A stretch of DNA of 46,714 nt, taken from assembly GCF_003666605.1 (NCBI RefSeq), contig NZ_RCIV01000020.1, forward strand, positions 1 to 46,714, given 5' to 3'. A model generated the notes under the pieces. That model did no database searches. It worked only from the letters and a program-made list of their open reading frames with translations, and was not told where the DNA came from. This document shows, one piece after another, positions 36,749 to 46,548 of this stretch (the stretch's first letter is position 1; every line of letters begins with the position of its first letter). The position numbers were made by a program, and so were the translations under genes. The stretch is from Propionibacterium australiense (GTDB lineage Bacteria > Actinomycetota > Actinomycetes > Propionibacteriales > Propionibacteriaceae).

Positions 36749-38302
36749 GTGTTCGACACCCTGCAAGATCGCCTTGCCGCAACCTTCAAGTCGCTGCGTG
36801 GCAAGGGCCGCCTCACGGACGCCGACATCGACGCCACGACACGCGAGATCCGTATCGCGCTGCTCGAGGCCGATGTCGCGCTGCCGGTCGTCAAGGAGTT
36901 CGTCTCCCACGTGCGCGATCGTGCCAAGGACGCCGAGCTGTCGAAGGTCCTCAACCCCACCCAGCAGATCGTCAAGATCGTCAACGAGGAACTCATCTCG
37001 ATCCTCGGCGGCCAGGAACGCCCGATCAGGTTCGCAAAGTCGCCCAAGCCGACGGTCATCATGCTCGCCGGCCTGCAGGGCGCCGGCAAGACGACCCTGG
37101 CGGGCAAGCTCGGCCACTGGCTGGCCGAACAGGGCCATTCGCCGGTCCTGGTCGCCGCCGACCTCCAGCGCCCGAACGCCGTCCAGCAGCTGCAGATCGT
37201 CGGCGAGCGCGCGGGCGTCCCGGTCTACGCCCCGCAGCCCGGCAACGGCGTGGGCGACCCGGTACAGGTGGCCCGGGACGCCGTCGACGAGGCCCGCCAC
37301 AAGCTCTACGACGTCGTCATCGTCGACACGGCCGGCCGGCTGGGTATCGACGAGGAGATGATGGCCCAGGCCCGCGACATCAAGGCCGCCGTCAATCCCG
37401 ACGAGACCCTGTTCGTCGTCGACGCCATGATCGGTCAGGACGCCGTCAACACCGCACGCGCCTTCGAGGAGGGCGTGAGCATCGACGCGGTCGCCCTGTC
37501 CAAGCTCGACGGCGACGCCCGCGGCGGCGCGGCCCTGTCCATCGCCCGCGTGCTCGGCAAGCCGATCATGTTCGCCTCCAACGGCGAGCAGCTCACCGAC
37601 TTCGACCTCTTCCACCCCGACCGGATGGCCAGCCGGATCCTCGGCATGGGCGACATGCTCACCCTCATCGAGCAGGCCGAGAAGGCCTTCGACGAGGAGC
37701 AGGCGAGGGCCAGCGCCGAGAAGCTGCTCGCCGGCAACGGCGAGTTCGGCCTGCAGGACTTCCTCGACCAGCTCAAGCAACTGCGCACGATGGGTCCGCT
37801 CACCAAGATCTTCGGCATGCTGCCCGGCATGGGCGGCCAGATGAAAACCGCCCTGGACAATCTCGACGAACGCGAGGTCGACCGGCTCGAGGCCATCATT
37901 TTGTCGATGACCCCGGCCGAACGCGCCGACGTGAGCATCCTCAACGGCTCACGCCGCGCCCGCATCGCCAGGGGTGCCGGGGTCCAGGTGCACGACGTCA
38001 ACTCCCTGGTCAACCGCTTCGTCGACGCCCGCAAGATGATGCAGTCGATGGGGCCGATGATGGGCATGGGCGGCGGCGCCAGGAAACCGCGCCCCCCCAA
38101 GGCCGAGCGGTCGGCGCTGGCCATGGACCGCTCCGCGAAGAAGAAAGGCAAGAAGAGCAAGAAGAAGGGCACCGGACGGCAGGTGCCCACCCAGCTGGCC
38201 GGGGGAGCGCAGAACCCCTTCGCCAAGGCCGGGCCGCAGCTGCCCGACGCGGCCGGCGGTTTCGAACTGCCCGAGGACCTGCGCGGCATGTTCGACAAGT
38301 GA
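36749..38302 (+). CDS. ffh: Signal recognition particle protein Ffh
   Basis: Ffh binds 4.5S RNA and signal sequences. The 517-residue protein has the NG domain with GLQGAGKTT (108-116), DTAGR and SKLDGDARGG, then the Met-rich M domain (FGMLPGMGGQM, MMQSMGPMMGMGGG). A Lys-rich tail (KKKGKKSKKKG) follows. GTG 36749 has GAGGGA at 36737-36742; TATTGT (36709-36714) is a possible -10. The chain is slightly longer than E. coli Ffh because of the tail. Confidence 0.96.
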   Translation: MFDTLQDRLAATFKSLRGKGRLTDADIDATTREIRIALLEADVALPVVKEFVSHVRDRAKDAELSKVLNPTQQIVKIVNEELISILGGQERPIRFAKSPKPTVIMLAGLQGAGKTTLAGKLGHWLAEQGHSPVLVAADLQRPNAVQQLQIVGERAGVPVYAPQPGNGVGDPVQVARDAVDEARHKLYDVVIVDTAGRLGIDEEMMAQARDIKAAVNPDETLFVVDAMIGQDAVNTARAFEEGVSIDAVALSKLDGDARGGAALSIARVLGKPIMFASNGEQLTDFDLFHPDRMASRILGMGDMLTLIEQAEKAFDEEQARASAEKLLAGNGEFGLQDFLDQLKQLRTMGPLTKIFGMLPGMGGQMKTALDNLDEREVDRLEAIILSMTPAERADVSILNGSRRARIARGAGVQVHDVNSLVNRFVDARKMMQSMGPMMGMGGGARKPRPPKAERSALAMDRSAKKKGKKSKKKGTGRQVPTQLAGGAQNPFAKAGPQLPDAAGGFELPEDLRGMFDK

Positions 38303-38314
38303 GGGCGGGCACCG

Positions 38315-39427
38315 GTGAGCGAGCGCCACGGCCATGACGAGCAGCCAGGGGAAAACGGCCCCTGGCGCCTGAGCGGGGTGCTGCTGCCGGCCGGCGAGCC
38401 AGCAGAGCTGTGGGTCGCCGACGGCATGATCGTGCCCGGTCCCGTCGCGGGGGCCACGAGCATCGCCCGCGGGGGCTGGATCGTGCCGGGTTTCGTCGAC
38501 GCCCACTGCCACGTCGGACTGGGCCATGGCGGGGCCGTCACCATGGACACCGCCCGCGAGCAGGCCGTCACCGACCGGGACGGGGGCACCCTGCTCATCC
38601 GCGACGCCGGCTCACCGGTCGACACCCATGCGTTCGACCACGATCCGCGGCTGCCCCGCATCATCCGGGCCGGACGCCACATCGCCCGGCCCAAGCGCTA
38701 CATCGCCGGCTACGCAGCCGAGATCGAACCCGGCGAGCTCGTCGCCGAGGTCGAACGGCAGGCCCGATCCGGTGACGGCTGGGTGAAGATCGTCGGCGAC
38801 TGGATCGACCGCTGCCTCGGCGACCTCGCGCCGCTGTGGGACCCGGACGAGGCCGCGGCAGCCATCGCCCGCGCCCACCAGCTCGGCGCCCGCGTCACCG
38901 CTCACTGCTTCGCCGAGGAGTCCGTCGCCCAACTCGTCGAGGCCGGCATCGACGGCATCGAGCACGGCACGGGCATGAGCGAGGCCGTCATCGACCAGAT
39001 GGCCGCCCGCGGCGTCGCCCTGGTGCCCACCATGATCAACCTGGCCACTTTCGACCGCATCGCGGACGCCGGTCAGGCCAAATATCCCGTCTACGCCGCC
39101 CACATGCGCGCCCTCGGCGCCCGCCACAGGCAGGTGCTCGCCGCCGCCCGCGAGGCCGGGGTGCCGATCTATGCCGGTACCGATGCGGGCGGCACCATCG
39201 GGCACGGGCGCATCAGCGACGAGATCGCGGCGCTGGCAACCATCGGCAGTCCCGAGTTCGCGGTGGGGGCGGCCAGCTGGCGCGCCCGGTCCTGGCTGGG
39301 GCGCTCCGGGCTCCAGTACGGGGCCAGTGCCGATCTCGTCGTCCTGGGGGCCGATCCGCGCTCCGACGTGAACGTGTGCGCCAACCCCGAACTCATCATG
39401 CTGCGCGGCGTGCCCCATCGGCGCTGA
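38315..39427 (+). CDS. Metal-dependent amidohydrolase
   Basis: This 370-residue protein has the amidohydrolase metal ligands: HCH (H64, H66) in GFVDAHCHVGLG, Lys in GWVKIVGDW, His in VTAHCF and GIEHGTG, and Asp in YAGTDAGG. It is close to imidazolonepropionase-like enzymes of unknown substrate. An amidohydrolase gene also follows ffh in M. tuberculosis (Rv2915c), so the pair is conserved. GTG 38315 is 12 bp after the ffh stop; a GGGCGGG upstream is a weak ribosome binding site. Confidence 0.87.
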   Translation: MSERHGHDEQPGENGPWRLSGVLLPAGEPAELWVADGMIVPGPVAGATSIARGGWIVPGFVDAHCHVGLGHGGAVTMDTAREQAVTDRDGGTLLIRDAGSPVDTHAFDHDPRLPRIIRAGRHIARPKRYIAGYAAEIEPGELVAEVERQARSGDGWVKIVGDWIDRCLGDLAPLWDPDEAAAAIARAHQLGARVTAHCFAEESVAQLVEAGIDGIEHGTGMSEAVIDQMAARGVALVPTMINLATFDRIADAGQAKYPVYAAHMRALGARHRQVLAAAREAGVPIYAGTDAGGTIGHGRISDEIAALATIGSPEFAVGAASWRARSWLGRSGLQYGASADLVVLGADPRSDVNVCANPELIMLRGVPHRR

Positions 39428-39488
39428 GCGGTGCCGTCCACATCGTGGGTCCCGCCCGGGAATTGCGTGTCCGTGAGAGGATCGGTGC

Positions 39489-40370
39489 ATGACTGATCGC
39501 CCCGACTTCATCGACTCCACCGCCCCCCAGGGCCCCGATGCCCACCAGGAGTCCGTCTTCTCCCGGGGCGGGCAGGACCCCTCGCCGCAGGAGGACCGGC
39601 CGCCGGTGGACGAGGCCGACATGCCGGACACCGTCCTCGCCCCCCGCAAGGACACTGCGCGGACCAGCGCCCCGAACGTCCCGCCGGTGCCGCCGGCGCC
39701 GCCCCGGACGGCCCAGCCCTTCCCCAACGCGAGCAACTACCTGACCCCCAGCGCCCAGCCCGCCCAGCAGCCGTCGGCTCCGTACAGCGCGCCGTCGGCG
39801 CCGCAGCCGTCGGCTCCGTACAGTGCCCCCTCGGCCCAGCAGCCGACGGTCCCGTACAGTGCCCCCTCGGCGCCGCAGGGGAACTACTGGCAGCCCCAGC
39901 AGGCCACCTCGACCGACTTCCAGACCGTCCCGGGGTACGGCGCCCCGGCCTACGGCCAGCAGGGTTACGCCGGGCAGCCGCAGAACCTGCCCGCCGTGCA
40001 GGTTCCGGCCGCCACTGGCCCCTACTACGATCTCGGCCCGATCCTCATCCGCGGTGACCAGGTGATCACGCCCAACGGCACGATCCCGCTGTCACAGGCC
40101 CAGTTCACCTTCCAGGACATGTCCCAGACCGTCAAGAAGACACCGACGTGGGCGATCGTCGTCGCCATCGTCCTGTGCTGGTTCTTCCTGCTCTCACTGC
40201 TGCTGCTCATCATCCAGGAGGAGCAGACCACCGGTCAGGTCATCGTCTCGGTGACAGGCGGCGAGGGCACCTACCATCTGACGGTGCCGGTCAACAGCCA
40301 GGCGCAGGTCTACGCCTGGGCCCAGCAGGTGCAGCAGGCCCAGGTGATCGTCTCCCAGGCCCGCAGGTGA
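39489..40370 (+). CDS. Pro/Ser/Gln-rich membrane protein with tandem repeats
   Basis: The 293-residue protein has a long disordered N-terminal part, in which three [12 protein letters not shown]-type repeats (12 residues each) occur, then a conserved-looking stretch ([19 protein letters not shown]) and a membrane span ([20 protein letters not shown]), with a short C-terminal domain rich in Gln ([17 protein letters not shown]). The Pro-rich part is probably cytoplasmic. GAGGAT (39477-39482) lies 6 nt before the ATG, a possible leaderless -10. No function is recognised. Confidence 0.78.
   Translation: MTDRPDFIDSTAPQGPDAHQESVFSRGGQDPSPQEDRPPVDEADMPDTVLAPRKDTARTSAPNVPPVPPAPPRTAQPFPNASNYLTPSAQPAQQPSAPYSAPSAPQPSAPYSAPSAQQPTVPYSAPSAPQGNYWQPQQATSTDFQTVPGYGAPAYGQQGYAGQPQNLPAVQVPAATGPYYDLGPILIRGDQVITPNGTIPLSQAQFTFQDMSQTVKKTPTWAIVVAIVLCWFFLLSLLLLIIQEEQTTGQVIVSVTGGEGTYHLTVPVNSQAQVYAWAQQVQQAQVIVSQARR
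39771..39878 (+). repeat. Tandem 36-bp repeat, three units
   Basis: Units at 39771-39806, 39807-39842 and 39843-39878 begin CCGTCGGCTCCGTACAG (CCGACGGTCCCGTACAG in the third). Unit length is 12 codons, so copy-number changes keep the frame. Confidence 0.9.
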
Positions 40371-40414
40371 CCGTGTCGGCGCGGCCGACCGAGTCGCCGC
40401 GATGCGCGCAGGGT

Positions 40415-40444
40415 TTCCGTCCGGGACAGCGGATCTGGCACAAT
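40415..40444 (+). promoter_or_regulatory. rpsP promoter
   Basis: TTCCGT (40415-40420), an 18-bp spacer and CACAAT (40439-40444) form a plausible promoter with a leader of about 140 nt before rpsP. The same CACAAT -10 precedes rplS. Confidence 0.5.
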
Positions 40445-40590
40445 GGGCGTCGCGTCTGCGTCGCGGTGCCCTCTCACGCCGCCTCGCAGACCCCACCGAG
40501 CGGCATCGCCGTGTCCCCACGCGTGCGAGGTGCGCTCATCCGTCTGCCCCAGGCACGTCCTGGGTATTCGTACAGGAGAAACCACACACC

Positions 40591-41040
40591 GTGGCCACCA
40601 AGATTCGTCTGAAGAGACTCGGCAAGATCCGCGAGCCGCACTACCGCGTCGTCGTCATGGACTCGCGCACGAAGCGCGACGGCCGCTCCATCGAGGAGAT
40701 CGGCCAGTACCACCCGAAGGACGACCCGTCGGTCATCATCATCGACTCCGAGCGCGCTCAGTACTGGCTGTCCGTGGGCGCCCAGCCCACCGAGGCCGTC
40801 CTCGCCCTGCTCAAGCGCACCGGCGACTGGCAGAAGTTCACCGGCGACAGCTCGATCCCGTCGGGTGTCGACGAGAAGGCCCCCAAGGCCGACAAGCTCG
40901 AACTGTTCAACGCGGCCCTCGCCGAGGCCGACGGTGAGCCCGTCGCCAGCGCCGTCACGGCCAAGAAGAGCAAGAGCGCGGACGAGCCGGCCGCCGAGGC
41001 CGTCGACGAGAGCGCCGACGCCGAGCAGGCCGAGGCCTGA
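40591..41040 (+). CDS. rpsP: 30S ribosomal protein S16
   Basis: The 149-residue protein begins [20 protein letters not shown], typical of S16, and has the GQYHPKDDP segment. A C-terminal extension of about 60 residues, rich in Ala, Asp and Glu, is usual in actinobacteria. GTG 40591 has AGGAGA at 40574-40579. It ends 2 bp before khpA. Confidence 0.96.
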   Translation: MATKIRLKRLGKIREPHYRVVVMDSRTKRDGRSIEEIGQYHPKDDPSVIIIDSERAQYWLSVGAQPTEAVLALLKRTGDWQKFTGDSSIPSGVDEKAPKADKLELFNAALAEADGEPVASAVTAKKSKSADEPAAEAVDESADAEQAEA

Positions 41041-41042
41041 CC

Positions 41043-41297
41043 GTGCTCACCGACGCACTGGAACACCTGGTTCAGGGCATCGTCGCGCATCCCGACGACG
41101 TGCAGGTCCGCGACCGGATGCTCCGCCGCGGCCGCATGCTCGAGGTCCGGGTCAACCCTGAGGACATCGGCAAGGTGATCGGCCGTCAGGGGCGTACCGC
41201 GACAGCGCTCCGCACCGTCATGTCCGCCCTGTCCGGCCATGAGCAGGTGCGAATCGACTTCGTCGACGTCGACCGCCGCGGGGTCCGCCGCCACTGA
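41043..41297 (+). CDS. khpA: KH-domain RNA-binding protein KhpA
   Basis: The 84-residue protein is one KH domain with the GRQG loop (47-50, after GKVI), matching KhpA, an RNA chaperone that pairs with KhpB. Its place between rpsP and rimM is conserved. GTG 41043 follows the rpsP stop by 2 bp, and its stop overlaps rimM by one base. Confidence 0.93.
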   Translation: MLTDALEHLVQGIVAHPDDVQVRDRMLRRGRMLEVRVNPEDIGKVIGRQGRTATALRTVMSALSGHEQVRIDFVDVDRRGVRRH

Positions 41298-41848
41298 TGA
41301 GTGATCCTGCGGCGACCGTCGAGATCACCGTCGCCACCGTGGGCAAAGCCCGTGGCGTGCGCGGCGAACTCGTCCTGCATCTGTACACCGACGAGCCCGA
41401 GCGCCGGCTGGCGCCGGGCTCGTCCTGTCGTGTGCGGGGCGACGGGCGGGTGCTCACCGTGCGGACCGCACGGTGGATCAACGACCGATTCGTCGTGAGC
41501 TTCGGCGAGCTGGCCGACCGCAGCGCCGCCGAGACGCTGCGCGGCGCCGAACTCGTCACCGACGTGCCCGCCGACGAGCGTCCGGCTGGCGAGGACGAGT
41601 ACTACGACCGCCAGCTCGTGGGTCTGCGGGTCGTCGACGCCGGTGGCCGGACCCGCGGTGAGGTCACCGAGGTCCTCCATCTGCCATCACAGGACCTGCT
41701 GGCGGTGCGCACGGCGGGCGGCGAGCGCCTCGTCCCGTTCGTGGCCGAGCTCGTACCCGAGATCGATCTCGGGGCCGGCTGGCTGCGGCTGGCCGAGGTG
41801 CCGGGTCTGGTCGATGACGGCGCGGTCGAAGCCGGTGACGGGCGATGA
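41297..41848 (+). CDS. rimM: Ribosome maturation factor RimM
   Basis: RimM helps assemble the 30S head around S19. The 183-residue protein has an N-terminal barrel ([20 protein letters not shown]) and a PRC-type C-terminal barrel ([28 protein letters not shown]). ATG 41297 overlaps the khpA stop. Its own stop overlaps trmD (ATGA). Confidence 0.94.
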   Translation: MSDPAATVEITVATVGKARGVRGELVLHLYTDEPERRLAPGSSCRVRGDGRVLTVRTARWINDRFVVSFGELADRSAAETLRGAELVTDVPADERPAGEDEYYDRQLVGLRVVDAGGRTRGEVTEVLHLPSQDLLAVRTAGGERLVPFVAELVPEIDLGAGWLRLAEVPGLVDDGAVEAGDGR

Positions 41849-42585
41849 CCGCCGAGCCCGGAGGCCAGGGGCGACCGGTCATGCGCATCGACGCCATCAC
41901 GATCTTCCCCGAGTACTTCGAGCCCCTGCGGCTGAGCCTCATCGGGCGGGCCATCGAGAGGGGACTGCTCGACCTGCGCACCCATGACCTGCGCGACTAC
42001 ACCCACGACCGCCACCGCACCGTGGACGACACCCCGTGCGGCGGGGGAGCGGGCATGGTCATGAAGCCCGAACCCTGGGGCGAGGCGCTCGACGCGCTGC
42101 TGGACAGCTACGGTCCGCGCGAGGACAGGCCGGTCCTGGTCTTTCCCACGCCCTCAGGACTGCCGTTCACGCAGGCCGTCGCCGACGAGCTCGCCACGCA
42201 CCCCTCGGTCGCCTTCGCCTGCGGCCGCTACGAGGGCATCGACCGGCGCGTCGTGGACTGGGCCGGCGAGCACTTCGACGTGCGCGAGCTCAGCCTCGGC
42301 GACTACGTGCTCAACGGCGGCGAGGTCGCGGCGCTCGCCATGATCGAGGCCGTCGCCCGGCTCGTCCCCGGGGTCATCGGCAACCCGGACTCGCTGCTGG
42401 AGGAGTCGTACTCCAGCGCCGGCGGCGGACTGCTGGAATACCCCCTCTACACGAAACCGGCCAGCTGGCGGGGGCTCGAGGTGCCGCCGGTTCTGCTGTC
42501 CGGCGACCACGGCAGGGTCGCGGCGTGGCGCGCCGAGCGGTCCACCGAACTCACTCGCGAGCGGCGCCCGGACCTGCTGGACTAG
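41845..42585 (+). CDS. trmD: tRNA (guanine37-N1)-methyltransferase TrmD
   Basis: TrmD methylates G37 of tRNAs and prevents frameshifting. The 246-residue protein shows the family knot: [39 protein letters not shown] and [16 protein letters not shown] 41845 overlaps the rimM stop; an inner ATG at 41881 ([10 protein letters not shown]) matches most homologues and is a plausible real start. GTGs between are not needed. Confidence 0.95.
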   Translation: MTAEPGGQGRPVMRIDAITIFPEYFEPLRLSLIGRAIERGLLDLRTHDLRDYTHDRHRTVDDTPCGGGAGMVMKPEPWGEALDALLDSYGPREDRPVLVFPTPSGLPFTQAVADELATHPSVAFACGRYEGIDRRVVDWAGEHFDVRELSLGDYVLNGGEVAALAMIEAVARLVPGVIGNPDSLLEESYSSAGGGLLEYPLYTKPASWRGLEVPPVLLSGDHGRVAAWRAERSTELTRERRPDLLD

Positions 42586-42643
42586 TCGGCCGGCGACTGA
42601 CGGTGGCATCGGTCCCGCGCCGGGGCCGAGGGCGGCCGCCGTC

Positions 42644-42673
42644 TTGGCTCATGGCCGGTGGATGTGTCACAAT
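42644..42673 (+). promoter_or_regulatory. rplS promoter
   Basis: TTGGCT (42644-42649), an 18-bp spacer and CACAAT (42668-42673) give a good promoter. The leader before rplS is about 105 nt. Confidence 0.55.
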
Positions 42674-42782
42674 TGCTTGCTGTTGCGTCTGGTCCGGCTC
42701 CTGCCACAGGGGGATCGTCCGGTCCAGGGGCCCCATCGGATTTCATGGCGAGGCGACCTGTGGCGCCGACGAGGACGAGAGC

Positions 42783-43139
42783 ATGACCAGCAATCTCATC
42801 AGCAGCATCGACCAGGCTTCGCTGCGCGAGGACATCCCGGATTTCAGGGTCGGTGATTCCCTCCGCGTCCACGTGAAGGTCGTCGAGGGTAACAAGTCCC
42901 GTGTCCAGGTGTTCGCGGGCGTCGTCATCTCCCGCACGGGCGCTGGTGTCCAGGAGTCCTTCACCGTGCGCAAGGTCTCCTACGGCTGCGGTGTCGAGCG
43001 GACCTTCCCGCTGCACAGCCCGATCATCGACCGGATCGAGGTCGAGCGTCGTGGTGACGTGCGCCGCGCCAAGCTGTACTACCTGCGCGGCCTGCACGGC
43101 AAGGCCGCCAAGATCAAGGAAAAGCGCGACAACGCGTGA
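42783..43139 (+). CDS. rplS: 50S ribosomal protein L19
   Basis: The 118-residue protein has L19 features: [40 protein letters not shown] and the C-terminal [23 protein letters not shown] 42783 lies after GAGGACGAG. Its stop overlaps lepB by 4 bp (GTGA). Confidence 0.97.
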   Translation: MTSNLISSIDQASLREDIPDFRVGDSLRVHVKVVEGNKSRVQVFAGVVISRTGAGVQESFTVRKVSYGCGVERTFPLHSPIIDRIEVERRGDVRRAKLYYLRGLHGKAAKIKEKRDNA

Positions 43140-43939
43140 GCAAGCCGGGTAAGGACCTGGACGACGCCACCGATTCGGCTGACCGCACCGGGAAGAGCGC
43201 ACGCTCCACCAGGTCGGGTCTGCTGGGTTTTCTCGGCGAGTTCGGGCTCATCGTCGTCATCGCGCTGATCCTGTCGGCGCTGCTGCGTACGTTCTTGGTG
43301 CAGCTGTTCGTCATCCCCTCCTCGTCGATGGAGCACACGCTCGACATCGGGGACCGGGCGATGGTCGTCAAACCCATGGATTTCCACCGTGGCGACGTCG
43401 TCGTCTTCAGGGACCCCGGCGACTGGCTCTCCGAGAGCGCGGTCACCACGAGCCCGGCGCGCAAGGTCTTCGAGTTCCTCGGGGTCATGCCGGCCTCCTC
43501 GGCCGATCACCTCGTCAAACGCGTCATCGGCATGCCGGGCGATCACGTCACCTGCTGCAACGCGAACGGCCAGATCGAGGTCAACGGGACGGCCCTCGAC
43601 GAGTCCTCGTACCTTTACCAGACGAACGGGTTCATGTCCACACCGAGCGACATCCCCTTCGACGTCGTCGTACCGGCCGACCACATCTTCGTCCTGGGCG
43701 ATCACCGCAACGACTCCCGCGACTCGCGCTACCACCTGTGCGACGCCACGGACGGAGAGCCGGTGGGATCGGCGGCCTTCGTGCCGGTGGCCGATGTGAC
43801 CGGACCGGTCGTGGCGATCGCGCTGCCGTTCTCGAGGGCGACGAGGCTGCACACCCCGGAGACCTTCGAGGCGGTCCCGGATGCCGGCTCGGCGCCCGAG
43901 GAACCGATCATCACCCTCAGTCCCTGCACCACACCGTGA
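43136..43939 (+). CDS. lepB: Signal peptidase I
   Basis: Signal peptidase I cleaves exported proteins at the membrane. The 267-residue protein has one N-terminal span ([20 protein letters not shown]), catalytic Ser64 in PSSSMEHTL and Lys128 in [12 protein letters not shown], and the family box [14 protein letters not shown] 43136 overlaps the rplS stop; rnhB overlaps its end the same way. The rplS-lepB-rnhB order is conserved. Confidence 0.95.
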   Translation: MSKPGKDLDDATDSADRTGKSARSTRSGLLGFLGEFGLIVVIALILSALLRTFLVQLFVIPSSSMEHTLDIGDRAMVVKPMDFHRGDVVVFRDPGDWLSESAVTTSPARKVFEFLGVMPASSADHLVKRVIGMPGDHVTCCNANGQIEVNGTALDESSYLYQTNGFMSTPSDIPFDVVVPADHIFVLGDHRNDSRDSRYHLCDATDGEPVGSAAFVPVADVTGPVVAIALPFSRATRLHTPETFEAVPDAGSAPEEPIITLSPCTTP

Positions 43940-44565
43940 CCGGTCGCCTGTACGACTACGAGCACGCCCTGGCCGAGGCGGGGTTCGGCCCGGTCGCCGG
44001 GGCGGACGAGGCGGGCCGGGGCGCCTGCGCCGGCCCGCTGGTCGCCGCGGCCGTCATCCTCGACGACTCGCCCGAGGGACGCATCGAGGGGCTGGCCGAT
44101 TCCAAGAAGCTCACCGCCGGGGCCCGTGAGCGCCTCTACGACGAGATCACCGCCAGAGCGCTGGCCTGGGCGTGCGTGCGGGTCGAGGCCACCGAGTGCG
44201 ACCGCCTCGGCATGTCCGAGGCCGACCTGCAGGGGCTGCGCCGCGCCCTGCTGCGCCTGGAACCCGCGCCCCGTTTCGCACTGACCGACGGCTTCCCGGT
44301 TCCGGGCCTCCCGGTTCCCGGGCTCGGGCTGTGGAAGGGGGACCAGGTGTGCGCCTGTGTCAGCGCGGCCTCGATCATCGCCAAGGTCACCAGGGACCGC
44401 ATCATGGACGCCTACGACGAGCAGTACCCGGGCTACGGATTCGGCGGGCACAAGGGCTATGCCACCGCGGTGCACCGTGAGAGCCTGGAACGGCTCGGGC
44501 CGTGCGCCATCCACCGGCTCAGCTACGCGAATGTCCGTGCAGCGACTAGGCTGGTTCAATCATGA
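43936..44565 (+). CDS. rnhB: Ribonuclease HII
   Basis: RNase HII removes ribonucleotides from DNA. The 209-residue protein has the metal-binding GADEAGRG (D24, E25), LADSKKLT and KGDQVCACVSAASIIAKVTRD-type motifs (here split: KGDQVCACVSAAS, IIAKVTRDR) plus GYGFGGHKGYAT. GTG 43936 overlaps the lepB stop and its stop overlaps the next gene. Confidence 0.94.
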   Translation: MTGRLYDYEHALAEAGFGPVAGADEAGRGACAGPLVAAAVILDDSPEGRIEGLADSKKLTAGARERLYDEITARALAWACVRVEATECDRLGMSEADLQGLRRALLRLEPAPRFALTDGFPVPGLPVPGLGLWKGDQVCACVSAASIIAKVTRDRIMDAYDEQYPGYGFGGHKGYATAVHRESLERLGPCAIHRLSYANVRAATRLVQS

Positions 44566-44876
44566 GCAGCGCCGATGATCTTGATGCCTACGAGAACAAG
44601 CTCGAACTCGACCTGTACCGCGAGTACAAGGACGTGGTGAACATATTCACCTACGCCGTCGAGACCGAGCGGCGCTTCTACCTGTGCAACGCCGTCGACC
44701 TGAAGGTGCGCACCGAGGGCGGTGACGTCTACTACGAGGTCTCCCTGGCCGACGCCTGGGTGTGGGACATGTACCGCCCCAGCCGCTTCGTGAAGTCGGC
44801 CAAGATCCTCACTTTCCGGGACGTCTCGATCGAGGAGATCCAGCACACCGACCTGGAGGTCCCCGACTCCAAGTGA
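44562..44876 (+). CDS. DUF2469 protein
   Basis: The 104-residue protein belongs to the actinobacterial DUF2469 family (Rv2901c group), found right after rnhB. It begins SSADDLDAYENKLELDLYRE and has the conserved YAVETERRFYLCNAVD and VSLADAWVWDMYRP stretches. The function is unknown. TAGGCT (44547-44552) lies 9 nt before the ATG inside rnhB, so it may also have its own leaderless transcript. The start overlaps the rnhB stop. Confidence 0.92.
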   Translation: MSSADDLDAYENKLELDLYREYKDVVNIFTYAVETERRFYLCNAVDLKVRTEGGDVYYEVSLADAWVWDMYRPSRFVKSAKILTFRDVSIEEIQHTDLEVPDSK

Positions 44877-44947
44877 GCCCTGCCAGGGACCGGGCTGCGT
44901 GTGGTCCAGGTGCCACGATGCCGAACGATTGTGCAGGTCTGCGTGGC

Positions 44948-46180
44948 TCACAACTCACAGAGGTCGTCGAGGAGCGCACCGCGCCACCACGCGAGATCGT
45001 GCCCACCGGAGTAGACCGTGAGTTGACTGTCGACGCCAGCCATGACGAGGCCGTCATGCAGGCGTTCCACGTGGGACACCATCGGTCCTTCAAGAGACCC
45101 CACACCCAGCCTCACTCGGACGTCCGCGGGTGGTGCGCTCAGGACATGTTCGGTCACCCACGAGGTATCACGCTCGGACAGATCAGCCGGCTTGCGCCGG
45201 GCATCAGGCCTCCACCACATGGAGGGCGAATGAGCCAGAACCGTGCCGAACACGTGTGGGGCCGTTAGCGCCGCGGTGAGCGCTGTGACCCCACCGAGAC
45301 TCTGGCCAGAGATGACGGTGCGTTCCCGTCCATCCCATGTCAGCTCGGGGTGATCGGCGCGTATCCGTGGCACGAGATGGTGTGCGATGTCGTCTACGAG
45401 CCCCGTGCGGCCCCCCAGGATTGCTATCCGGTCGGGGATGTCGAGATTGTCGATCCCCAGGATGGCGAACGGCCGAATCCTGCTGCTGGTGATGGCTGTG
45501 TCGATGGCACCGGGCAGCCTCATGCGGTCCAGCCAGACTTCGGCATCGGTGATGACCAACAGCCCGAGTGGTGTCGAGTTCCCCACCGCCGGAATGTAGA
45601 GACGGACCCGGCGTTCTTGTCCTGCGACAACGCGCCGGTCCTCGACGAGGCGCCCGGACTGGCGCGGGCCGGTGCCGTCCCACTCAGGCTGTGCAGGCGC
45701 CTCGTCAAGGGCCAGGATGGAGGCTTGCCGCGTTCCCCTCCCATAGAGCGGCGGAGATGGGTTGAACGGGTCGAGGCGGTTCTCGAGAGGAGACCACCGA
45801 GTGCCGAGCAGCGGGATACAGTCAGCGAGCGTGCCAAGGGGAATTTCCGAGAACGTGTAGGAGCCTCGGTACGAGGCGGGCAGGGACAGGGTGAGGCTCC
45901 AGACGTCACTACCGGAGAGCCGCGTCATGAGCCCCTGGGCGGCATTGCTCTTGTCGGTCACGCGATTCAGCTGAAGATGGACACCGTCCAGCTCGGCGTC
46001 CGAACGCCACAGGAAGGTGACGTGGCGCAAGCTCTCGTCATCCGGGTCTGGCTCGACGAGTGGTGTCCCCGTGGCTTCGAGGTCATGCCACACGGTGTCG
46101 TCGGCACAGCGCTGGGCGTCACGGAGCCACGCCTGGATGCGGGCGCGCGAAGACTCGCCACGTGCTGATGTGGTTGGCAT
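44948..46180 (-). CDS. fes: Enterochelin esterase-like protein
   Basis: The 410-residue protein resembles Fes/IroD, which hydrolyses ferric enterobactin-type siderophores. It has an N-terminal DUF3327-type domain (VTFLWRSDAELDGVHLQLN) and a C-terminal alpha/beta hydrolase with nucleophile GQSLGG (S294) and His394 in SGGHDLAWW. There are no siderophore synthesis or uptake genes in the window, so it may act on xenosiderophores. A DtxR/IdeR-like box lies about 120 bp upstream. The codon use looks less GC-rich than its neighbours and an IS end follows, which suggests acquired DNA. Start ATG 46180 has only a weak GGAAC upstream. Confidence 0.85.
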   Translation of the reverse strand: MPTTSARGESSRARIQAWLRDAQRCADDTVWHDLEATGTPLVEPDPDDESLRHVTFLWRSDAELDGVHLQLNRVTDKSNAAQGLMTRLSGSDVWSLTLSLPASYRGSYTFSEIPLGTLADCIPLLGTRWSPLENRLDPFNPSPPLYGRGTRQASILALDEAPAQPEWDGTGPRQSGRLVEDRRVVAGQERRVRLYIPAVGNSTPLGLLVITDAEVWLDRMRLPGAIDTAITSSRIRPFAILGIDNLDIPDRIAILGGRTGLVDDIAHHLVPRIRADHPELTWDGRERTVISGQSLGGVTALTAALTAPHVFGTVLAHSPSMWWRPDARRKPADLSERDTSWVTEHVLSAPPADVRVRLGVGSLEGPMVSHVERLHDGLVMAGVDSQLTVYSGGHDLAWWRGALLDDLCEL

Positions 46181-46493
46181 CTCAATCGGTTCCGGGATCA
46201 GTCACACCGGCGTTCATTGGGTTTGCGACTAGCTGTCGCATAGGGTCATCAAAGATCATACAGAGGAACCGCACATTCTCGAGTCGCTACTCTTGGTTAT
46301 TAGGTTAGCCTTAGCTAAAACAAGACAAGTTTACCAGACACGGCTTGGGGAAGGCGTCAACTGAATTGGCGTGCACTGTAACTTCTCGTGAGCACCACTC
46401 TCATTGGGTTTGGCCGAGATCGTCGTCGCTTACTGGTTCCGAGAACCTGTGGTTGGTTGCATGTTTGATTCGTGCGCTTCAGCAGAGTCTGGC
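46181..46493. other. Upstream region of fes, up to the IS end
   Basis: No gene is seen. The region is clearly less GC-rich than the rest and contains the iron box at 46300-46318. The remaining ~170 bp up to the IS boundary show no recognised feature. Confidence 0.5.
46300..46318 (-). promoter_or_regulatory. DtxR/IdeR iron box
   Basis: TTAGGTTAGCCTTAGCTAA matches 17 of 19 bases of the DtxR consensus TTAGGTTAGCCTAACCTAA. It lies 120 bp before the leftward enterochelin-esterase start, as expected for an iron-repressed gene. Confidence 0.85.
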
Positions 46494-46548
46494 GGCTCTT
46501 CACAGATGAGGGTGTGGATCGGTTGTTGGCCCTCGGGCGTGTTTGTGG

